64,000 nucleotides of DNA from Bactericera cockerelli. Its lineage: Eukaryota; Arthropoda; Insecta; Hemiptera; Triozidae. Under the pieces are notes generated by a model, which made no database searches, was not told the DNA's origin, and saw only the letters and a program-made list of their open reading frames with translations. Of the stretch, positions 62,401 through 64,000 are shown piece after piece (the stretch's first letter is position 1; the number at the start of each line of letters is the position of its first letter). The stretch lies in NCBI GenBank assembly GCA_024516035.1, contig CM044957.1, positions 52,767,011-52,831,010 on the forward strand, read 5' to 3'. A program made the position numbers and the translations under genes.

Positions 62401-63731
62401 AGTTTGATCAAGGGTGGTAATAATGCCTTTGGCAAAAGTTATGATATTTGTGTTCATCATTTCGTGATATCAGAACTACTCAAACTCGCTTTACTAAATA
62501 TTCACTGAAACCGGGACTTGAACCACCGACCTCCAGGATAAAAGTACGCTGCCTTATCGATCAAGCTACTGAGGTCGGTTAAGTAGTTAAAGTTATCATA
62601 TTTGTGTTAATCATTTCGTGATATCACAACTACTCAAACTCGCTTTACTAAATATTCGCTGAAACCGGGACTTGAACCACCGAGCGACCTCCAGGTTAAA
62701 AGTCCGCTGCCTTATCGATCAAGCTACTGAGGTCGGTTAAGTAATTTATAATAATAATACGACGACCTCCGTGGCTCAGTGGTTAATAGCATTGGCTGCT
62801 GACCCGAAGGTTGCGGGTTAGAATCCCGGCAAGAGCGGAAAATTTTAACTGAGATTTCCCGTTTCTGGTATGGCATGGATGTAAAGGTAAAGTTCCCGGG
62901 AGTAATGCGAAAGCGGTTTCGGGCCACAAGTACCTTTACAAAAAAAAAAAAAAAAAAAATACCGCCTTATTTATACTGTTGAGGACTATTGAGTCCCATT
63001 ATTCAAGCAAAAAGCCCAAGACGTATTATTATTATGTGGCCAATATCCCAAAGGGAAGGGTAACAGCACGTTCACACTAGCACCGGACGGTTTTTTTGCC
63101 GCCCTGGCAAAAAAACCGTGAGGCACATACAAATGAATTGATGTGTTCACATTACCACCGGTTTTTCATTGACGGGAAAAAAAACCGTTCACCGGTTATT
63201 TTACATACGGCTTTGTCACTGGATCCCGGAGCGGTAAAAAAACCGGGCCGGCAAAAAAAACCATTCGAGAGCCCAGTGGCACATGAAATCAAATGGGAAA
63301 GTTCACATTCGTGTCGTTAGTCCGTCTGAACTCTCATGTATTGTTTCGCGTGGTATTTGTAAATTATTTTCTGCCGTCAGAGGGCTCGGCACGGTTTTTT
63401 TCCGTCCACGGTAAAAAAACCGAGTAGTGTGAACGGGCTGTAACTTATCATGTCCTGGCTGGGTTTTGCACCCAGCTGTCTTCGCGAAGTAAACGGTCGT
63501 TTCGCGGAGAACGCCTACCAGAAACCACAGTGCTAACAACGTTAATCATAATCAACAACGGCTCGGTTCTACACAATATAATTCGGCCCTAAGCAGTCAT
63601 ATATTTGTCCCACAGTTGCGGACGCCTGCAAGAGATGCTGTCGACCAAGTCTGAACGAGACGTGCACACCTGTTGATCCTGTGGACATCTTACCTGATGG
63701 GACACCCTGTATACAAGGCTTCTGTAACAAG
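44379..63731 (+). CDS. ADAM17: ADAM17/Tace-like membrane metalloprotease, 12 exons seen, 3' incomplete
   Basis: This is an ectodomain sheddase of the ADAM17 (TACE) family, a zinc metalloprotease of the secretory pathway and cell surface that cuts membrane-anchored substrates. Spliced exons are 44379-44448, 44940-45078, 45591-45691, 46430-46551, 47605-47728, 48230-48447, 49358-49552, 51183-51330 or 52078-52216, 53499-53734, 54892-55100, 60698-60936 and 63616-63731. With the second alternative exon they total 1908 nt, 636 codons without a stop. Order of parts: hydrophobic signal peptide (1 to about 23), prodomain, cysteine-switch motif PCGY (C at 181), furin-type site RSKR (214-217), catalytic domain with [11 protein letters not shown] (406-416) and downstream Met-turn LMYTYSVSG, then a cysteine-rich disintegrin-like region. 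ADAM17 rather than other ADAMs is indicated by prodomain [22 protein letters not shown] and the SVSG..VNNK run. The EGF-like/stalk, transmembrane and cytoplasmic regions are beyond the window. All introns carry GT-AG ends. Introns are full of repeats. 5' UTR and promoter were not identified. Confidence -1.
44940..45078 (+). CDS. ADAM17: ADAM17 exon 2 (prodomain)
   Basis: Acceptor TATTTTCAG and donor GTAAGT flank the exon. It encodes [13 protein letters not shown] and [10 protein letters not shown], which match the start of the ADAM17 prodomain. It enters in phase 1 and leaves in phase 2, and the split lysine codon is completed by exon 3. Confidence -1.
45591..45691 (+). CDS. ADAM17: ADAM17 exon 3 (prodomain)
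   Basis: Acceptor TTTGTTTCAG and donor GTAAAG flank the exon. It encodes [18 protein letters not shown] and VDADGNEK, the prodomain strand that in ADAM17 orthologues reads as a basic/hydrophobic segment followed by VVDGKNE. It leaves in phase 1. Confidence -1.
45692..46429 (+). other. ADAM17 intron 3 with a foldback MITE and a degenerate SINE
   Basis: The intron holds the inverted-repeat element at 46042-46210 and a degenerate piece of the 5S-headed SINE core at about 46255-46345. It ends in a T tract before exon 4. I see no further coding sequence. Confidence -1.
46042..46210. mobile_element. Foldback MITE in ADAM17 intron 3
   Basis: Ends CAGTAGCCCATTCTAGAA and TTCTGGAATGGGCTACTG are inverted repeats with one mismatch. 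An inner perfect 15-bp hairpin (46099-46113 with 46126-46140, CACTTTGATTGGTTA) sits in the middle. There is no coding capacity. The family is not identified. Confidence -1.
46430..46551 (+). CDS. ADAM17: ADAM17 exon 4 (prodomain)
   Basis: The exon follows a long T tract and CAG, and ends at GAG before GTACGT. It encodes [19 protein letters not shown] and [18 protein letters not shown], corresponding to the ADAM prodomain segment with F..G.V.GE..S.V..HI. It leaves in phase 0. Confidence -1.
46822..46900 (+). repeat. Copy of the foldback-arm sequence
   Basis: Sequence ACAGTACGCAAACCTTGACC followed by CACAGAGGTATTACAAAAAC repeats the arm of the inverted repeat at 49063-49277. A more diverged copy occurs at about 58068-58145. 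It is a dispersed repeat in the same gene. Confidence -1.
46963..47523 (+). mobile_element. Non-autonomous Tc1/mariner-type element in ADAM17 intron 4
   Basis: Inverted ends CAGGGTGGCGCCGC and GCGCCACCCTG are flanked by TA dinucleotides (46961-46962 and 47524-47525), the target duplication expected for this superfamily. An internal open stretch at 47079-47390 starts [19 protein letters not shown], resembling the N-terminal helix-turn-helix domain found in arthropod mariner-like transposases (DUF4817-type). The catalytic part is missing, so it is an internally deleted copy. Confidence -1.
47605..47728 (+). CDS. ADAM17: ADAM17 exon 5 (prodomain, cysteine switch)
   Basis: The acceptor is ATTTCAG and the donor GTATGA. 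The exon encodes [17 protein letters not shown] and SPCGYVK. The PCGY cysteine is the expected inhibitory cysteine-switch residue of the ADAM17 prodomain. The exon leaves in phase 1, compatible both with direct joining to exon 6 and with inclusion of the 36-nt microexon candidate at 48150. Confidence -1.
48150..48185 (+). CDS. ADAM17: Candidate 36-nt in-frame microexon of ADAM17
   Basis: A 36-nt open segment is bounded by acceptor ACAAACTCAG and donor GTAAGG. It enters and leaves in phase 1, so it could be inserted between exons 5 and 6 without changing frame. It would add G(I)[15 protein letters not shown] residues to the prodomain just before the furin site. The intron to exon 6 would be only 44 nt, very short, which argues against routine splicing. 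There is no homology support, only splice signals and phase. Confidence -1.
48230..48447 (+). CDS. ADAM17: ADAM17 exon 6 (furin site, start of catalytic domain)
   Basis: The exon runs from a CCTTCCAG acceptor to a GTGAGA donor. It encodes an acidic linker ([14 protein letters not shown]), then RSKR, the expected proprotein-convertase site that separates prodomain and mature enzyme. It continues with [17 protein letters not shown] and TTINYL, the first strand and helix of the ADAM17 catalytic domain. It leaves in phase 0. Confidence -1.
48555..48675 (-). repeat. tRNA-type SINE (family G), minus strand, in ADAM17 intron 6
   Basis: It shares TCACAACTACTCAAACTC and a B-box-like GGTCTTGAACC with copies at 1225-1345 and 62455-62740, read on the opposite strand. 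It is degenerate. Confidence -1.
49063..49277. repeat. 63-bp inverted repeat (foldback element) before ADAM17 exon 7
   Basis: Arms 49063-49125 and 49215-49277 are inverted copies with a single mismatch by my comparison, separated by 89 bp. The spacer contains a second small hairpin around ATTCCGCCCTAAGGGTGGAAT. The right arm ends 80 bp before exon 7. A transcript of this intron could form a long stem next to the splice acceptor. Confidence -1.
49358..49552 (+). CDS. ADAM17: ADAM17 exon 7 (catalytic domain)
   Basis: The acceptor is TGTTTTCAG and the donor GTGAGT. The 65 codons include [31 protein letters not shown] and [16 protein letters not shown], an unbroken match to the ADAM17 catalytic domain. 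An inverted repeat element (49063-49277) lies just upstream in the intron. It leaves in phase 0. Confidence -1.
49553..51182 (+). other. ADAM17 intron 7, retroelement tails
   Basis: After exon 7 comes a T-rich stretch ending in ATAAATAAATAAATAAATAA (about 49586-49771), which looks like the 3' tail of a non-LTR element. A second similar tail follows (about 49840-49985, ending in AATAAAGAAATAAAG). The remainder to exon 8A has no coding sequence I recognise; I specifically found no third copy of exon 8. Confidence -1.
51183..51330 (+). CDS. ADAM17: ADAM17 exon 8A, alternative (mutually exclusive) catalytic exon
   Basis: The exon lies between TGTTCTAG and GTGAGA, enters in phase 0 and leaves in phase 1. 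It encodes [34 protein letters not shown] and [15 protein letters not shown]. This is homologous to exon 8B and fills the same place in the protein, but is three residues longer around SRGSS. The family cores [17 protein letters not shown] and GG.C are intact, so it does not look like a dead duplicate. Using 8A and 8B together would shift the frame. Confidence -1.
51331..52077 (+). other. 747-bp intron between ADAM17 exons 8A and 8B
   Basis: This interval separates the two alternative exons. It begins with a degenerate tandem duplication of about 49 bp (51363-51465, AATCTAACATGGTGAATT repeated) and contains an 80-bp TTAA-flanked palindromic element (51867-51946). No other exon is visible. Confidence -1.
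51867..51946. mobile_element. 80-bp TTAA-flanked palindromic MITE between exons 8A and 8B
   Basis: The element begins TTAACCCATTCACCGCG and ends GCAGTGAATGGGTTAA, giving inverted ends that start and stop with TTAA, as in piggyBac-type insertions. It is GC-rich inside and non-coding, and lies 131 bp upstream of exon 8B. Confidence -1.
52078..52216 (+). CDS. ADAM17: ADAM17 exon 8B, alternative (mutually exclusive) catalytic exon
   Basis: The exon lies between AACGCAG and GTAAGA, enters in phase 0 and leaves in phase 1, exactly like 8A. It encodes [31 protein letters not shown] and [15 protein letters not shown]. By my alignment 27 of 46 aligned residues match 8A. This version looks closer to vertebrate ADAM17 ([13 protein letters not shown]) and is probably the ancestral form. 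The polypyrimidine tract sits unusually far from the AG. Confidence -1.
52333..52808 (+). repeat. tRNA-headed SINE (family V) with a partial tail duplication
   Basis: A tRNA-like head (GTGGCAGAGTGAGTTAGCGC, then GGGTTCGATCCCCAGC) begins at about 52507. The body includes GTAGTTACCTGTATGGGTAA and GAAGAGGCCTTGTGCTCCAC. A diverged copy of the body alone precedes it at 52333-52495. It sits in the intron between exons 8B and 9. Confidence -1.
52974..53200 (-). repeat. 5S-rRNA-headed SINE, nearly complete, minus strand
   Basis: On the minus strand the head reads GCCAACGTCAATGGCGCGTT, then GGTTCTCGTAGGATCACCG, AAGTTAAACAACGTCCAGCG and GAAGACTTGG, following 5S rRNA through its internal promoter region. 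It is followed by a body with CAGGCTGGGTGAGGTTAACG, GTGGGTAGCAGG, AATGGAGGGTAACAACCCCG and a tail GCGACGTTAAACCCAAATTT. The body is shared with the tRNA-headed SINE family T. It lies in the intron before exon 9. Confidence -1.
53499..53734 (+). CDS. ADAM17: ADAM17 exon 9 (zinc-binding active site)
   Basis: The exon runs from AATTTTCAG to GTGAGT, entering in phase 1 and leaving in phase 0. It encodes [38 protein letters not shown] and [27 protein letters not shown] supplies the three zinc-binding histidines and the catalytic glutamate, and LMYTYSVSG contains the Met-turn methionine. All catalytic residues are present, so the enzyme should be active. A (ATG)n microsatellite lies just upstream (about 53455-53482). 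Confidence -1.
53884..53948. repeat. Perfect 22-bp hairpin after ADAM17 exon 9
   Basis: Arms 53884-53905 (GTGCCCACCGGTGGGTCACG...) and 53927-53948 are exact inverted copies with a 21-nt spacer. Each arm is itself partly palindromic around ACCGGT. It may be a minimal MITE. Confidence -1.
54185..54365 (-). repeat. tRNA-derived SINE, family S, minus strand
   Basis: Read on the minus strand it begins GCACTGGTAGTCAAGTGGTT and has a B-box-like GATTCGAATCCCAC, then GTGGGCACATAATAATAAGA and GGTTACCTTCCACTAAAGAG before an ATT-repeat tail. Other copies are at 19690-19915, 29353-29560 and 56495-56690. Confidence -1.
54732..54862. repeat. Stacked palindromes just before ADAM17 exon 10
   Basis: GTGAAAAGTAACCA (54732-54745) pairs with 54750-54763, and the TGGTTACTTTTCACTTG part is then repeated in tandem. 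A perfect 22-bp stem (54809-54830 with 54841-54862, GAATAATTTTGTTACCTGGT...) with a 10-nt loop ends 29 nt upstream of exon 10. The branch point region therefore lies in or next to a strong hairpin. Confidence -1.
54892..55100 (+). CDS. ADAM17: ADAM17 exon 10 (end of catalytic / disintegrin-like region)
   Basis: The acceptor is CGTCTTCTCAG and the first donor GTAAGA at 55101. It encodes [44 protein letters not shown] and [19 protein letters not shown]. The exon ends in phase 2 and joins exon 11 to give C-S-DKNSPCC. The last 77 exon bases plus the first six intron bases are the first unit of the 83-bp tandem array. Confidence -1.
55024..56385 (+). repeat. 83-bp tandem array of exon-10 end plus 5' splice site, 16 full units
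   Basis: Each unit is 77 nt of ADAM17 exon 10 (from CTCCTGGGTACAGAGG) plus GTAAGA. Sixteen full units run from 55024 to 56351, followed by a decaying partial unit. Candidate donors stand every 83 bp from 55101 to 56346. Units differ at only a few sites (AACGATG, GTGTAAG, AACCAGG, CTGCGG); the AACGATG/GTGTAAG variant unit occurs twice, which suggests multi-unit duplication or conversion. Because 83 is not a multiple of three and GTAAGA creates AGG-TAA, every donor except the first would add a stop codon. The long open frames on the other strand are by-products of this array. Confidence -1.
56495..56690 (-). repeat. tRNA-derived SINE, family S, minus strand
   Basis: Shares ACCACCTAACCCT, TTATTATTATTATGTGGTCA and CCACTTGACTACCA with the other family S copies, read in reverse. 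A fragment with the same end occurs at about 60150-60205. Confidence -1.
57204..57566 (+). mobile_element. Non-LTR retrotransposon fragment (C-terminal reverse transcriptase polyprotein)
   Basis: An open stretch reads [37 protein letters not shown] and [13 protein letters not shown]. This is the post-reverse-transcriptase C-terminal part common in arthropod non-LTR elements. It is truncated at both ends and lies in the sense orientation in ADAM17 intron 10. Confidence -1.
57578..57805 (+). repeat. 5S-rRNA-headed SINE, plus strand
   Basis: The head reads GTTGAATACACCGGTTCTC, CCAAAGTTAGGCAACGTCC and GATTAGGACTTGGATGCTGG, recognisable as 5S-rRNA-derived. The body AGGCTGGGTGAGGTTAATGT, GTGGGTAACAGG and GAGTGGAGGGTTGAACCTC matches the other family copies. 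It directly follows the LINE fragment. Confidence -1.
58685..58880 (-). repeat. tRNA-type repeat, minus strand
   Basis: TGGTGTCTGCTCACAGTACTC and a B-box-like segment read in reverse near GGTATCAAATGCAGGTCAC followed by TGCTACTCACTCAGCCACG suggest a tRNA-headed SINE. A related copy occurs at about 34320-34445 (GGGATTCAAACCCAGGTCAT). Confidence -1.
59400..59550 (-). repeat. tRNA-derived SINE, family R, minus strand
   Basis: CTCGATTAGGACTATCATGTC and CCCATTATTCAAACAATAAG resemble the tail of the other family R copies. The head is degenerate (CTTAACCACAGAGCC). Confidence -1.
59803..60135 (-). repeat. tRNA-headed SINE, family T, full length, minus strand
   Basis: On the minus strand it runs GCCTCCGTGGCGTAACGGTT, then GAGTTCGTCTCACCCGG, AGACTTTTCGAAGAAAATTC, AACACGTGAGGCTGGC, the shared body (GGCTGAGTGAGGTTAATGTG, CCAGCGAATGGAGGGTAAAA, CCCCCGTCCTGAC) and a tail ending near CCTGCAACCAGGTC. 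The head carries clear A- and B-box-like signals. Confidence -1.
60474..60672. mobile_element. TTA-flanked MITE abutting ADAM17 exon 11
   Basis: Ends TGACGGGTCCACACTAAGCG and CGCTTAGTGTGGACCCGGCA are inverted repeats of at least 39 bp with one mismatch (60474-60512 and 60634-60672), flanked by TTA (60471-60473 and 60673-60675) as in PIF/Harbinger insertions. A third copy of the end lies inside (to 60587, again followed by TTA), so two copies may be nested. The 3' end is only 25 bp from the exon 11 start. Confidence -1.
60698..60936 (+). CDS. ADAM17: ADAM17 exon 11 (cysteine-rich disintegrin-like region)
   Basis: The acceptor is GTGTTTCAG and the donor GTAAGT, with phases 2 in and 1 out. It encodes [54 protein letters not shown] and [16 protein letters not shown], keeping the ADAM17 cysteine spacing. 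The exon is clearly GC-richer than its surroundings. A TTA-flanked MITE ends only 25 nt before the exon. Confidence -1.
61145..62220 (-). mobile_element. Non-LTR retrotransposon 3' fragment, minus strand
   Basis: A 248-codon open frame on the minus strand includes [19 protein letters not shown] and a zinc-knuckle-like [19 protein letters not shown] motif, the C-terminal part of a LINE ORF2 polyprotein. Reverse transcriptase and endonuclease are missing, so it is 5'-truncated. The downstream AT-rich tail ends in a TATTC-type repeat. A second, more decayed copy is at about 22390-22900. It lies antisense in ADAM17 intron 11. Confidence -1.
62455..62740 (-). repeat. Two tandem copies of tRNA-type SINE family G, minus strand
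   Basis: Two near-identical units about 154 bp apart share ACTACTCAAACTCGCTTTAC, ACCGGGACTTGAACCACCG and CTTATCGATCAAGCTACTGA. Read in reverse these give tRNA-like A- and B-boxes. The second has a short internal duplication (GAGCGACC). Confidence -1.
62762..62958 (+). repeat. tRNA-derived SINE with poly(A) tail
   Basis: The head reads GACCTCCGTGGCTCAGTGGT and GGTTGCGGGTTAGAATCCCG, good A- and B-box matches. The body includes TTTCTGGTATGGCATGGATG and TAAAGTTCCCGGGAGTAATG. It ends in 19 or so A residues, typical of a recent retroposed copy. Confidence -1.
62970..63500 (-). repeat. tRNA-derived SINE, family R, minus strand, split by a MITE
   Basis: TGAGGACTATTGAGTCCC and ATCCCAAAGGGAAGGG match the family R tail; after the MITE at 63064-63440 the SINE resumes with AACTTATCATGTCCTGGCTG and GGGTTTTGCACCC. 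The interrupted order is a clear nested insertion. Confidence -1.
63064..63440. mobile_element. 377-bp MITE nested inside a SINE
   Basis: Ends CAGCACGTTCACACTA and TAGTGTGAACGGGCTG are inverted repeats with one mismatch, flanked by TAA on both sides (63061-63063 and 63441-63443). The interior is rich in short C/G blocks next to A or T runs (ACCGG, AAAAAACCG). It has the layout of a PIF/Harbinger-type MITE. Confidence -1.
63616..63731 (+). CDS. ADAM17: ADAM17 exon 12 (cysteine-rich, membrane-proximal)
   Basis: The acceptor is TCCCACAG and the donor GTAGTA, with phases 1 in and 0 out. It encodes [18 protein letters not shown] and [14 protein letters not shown], matching the ADAM17 segment CK.CCR...G.C.P followed by G.PC..GFC. 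The remaining coding exons lie beyond 64000. The end of this exon seeds a 70-bp tandem array. Confidence -1.
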
Positions 63732-64000
63732 GTAGTATCTCCAGTGCTCAATTTTGAAACTTATTTTTGGTAAACCCTGTATACAAGGCTTCTGTAACAA
63801 GGTGGTATCTCCAGTGCTCAATTTTGAAACTTATTTTTGGTAAACCCTGTATACAAGGCTTCTGTAACAAGGTGGTATCTCCAGTGCTCAATTTTGAAAC
63901 TTATTTTTGGTAAACCCTGTATACAAGGCTTCTGTAACAAGGTGGTATCTCCAGTGCTCAATTTTAAAACTTATTTTTGGTACATCCTGTATACAAGGCT
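63703..64000 (+). repeat. 70-bp tandem array of exon-12 end plus donor, running off the window
   Basis: A 70-bp period (ACCCTGTATACAAGGCTTCT... to TTATTTTTGG) repeats from inside exon 12 to the window edge, with ATACAAGGCT at 63711, 63781, 63851, 63921 and 63991. Each unit carries the last exon bases AACAAG followed by GTAGTA (first) or GTGGTA (later copies). Reading on from exon 12 without splicing reaches an in-frame TAA at the end of the first unit. Total copy number is unknown because the array leaves the window. Confidence -1.

Larger units (their letters stand above)
60937..63615 (+). other. ADAM17 intron 11, heavily invaded
   Basis: Contains a minus-strand LINE fragment (61474-62220 plus an AT-rich tail down to about 61145), a small palindrome AACGTTAGATC...GATCTAACGTT (62267-62294), two tandem family G SINEs, a poly(A)-tailed SINE and a MITE nested in a SINE. 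Confidence -1.

Overview
This is a eukaryotic window, almost certainly from an insect. Two conserved animal genes are broken into many exons with canonical GT-AG introns, the background is AT-rich, and the spaces are filled with SINEs, MITEs, LINE fragments and Tc1/mariner-type elements. There are no operons, ribosome binding sites or CRISPR arrays. A hemipteran-like genome is my guess from the repeat style; I cannot name the species.

Layout. 1-27 kb is repeat-rich and almost gene-free: dispersed SINEs, two inverted copies of one MITE (5.3 and 7.4 kb), a nested tandem duplication (12.2-14.9 kb), and a run of exactly 100 C (18815-18914). At 27.2-27.8 kb lies a broken copy of a mitochondrial small-subunit protein of the AURKAIP1/mS38 type. 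On the minus strand at 32.9-36.3 kb are four exons of boule (DAZ family, germline RNA-binding protein), interrupted downstream by a 100-N assembly gap (32661-32760). 37.7-38.6 kb is a 31-bp minisatellite. 39143-41646 is a recent 5'-truncated non-LTR retrotransposon with a 14-bp target-site duplication. 42216-43795 is a Tc1-like DD34E transposon with perfect 28-bp ends and a broken transposase.

From 44379 to the right edge runs the main gene, ADAM17 (Tace, the TNF-alpha-converting-type metalloprotease) on the plus strand. I can join 12 coding exons in one continuous frame (636 codons), from signal peptide through prodomain, cysteine switch, furin site, catalytic domain and disintegrin-like region; the membrane-proximal, transmembrane and cytoplasmic parts lie beyond the window.

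The most interesting observations are in ADAM17. (1) Two intact, diverged alternatives of one catalytic-domain exon (51183-51330 and 52078-52216) share the same phases, so only one can be used per mRNA; they swap the segment that forms the substrate-binding edge strand. (2) The 3' end of exon 10 with its 5' splice site is amplified into 16 tandem 83-bp units, giving 16 identical candidate donors of which only the first keeps the frame. (3) The same kind of amplification (70-bp units) has happened at the exon 12 donor. (4) A 36-nt in-frame microexon candidate lies before the furin-site exon. (5) Inverted-repeat elements abut the 3' splice sites of exons 7, 10 and 11. Separately, SINEs with a tRNA-type head and SINEs with a 5S-rRNA-type head share a common central domain of about 100 bp.
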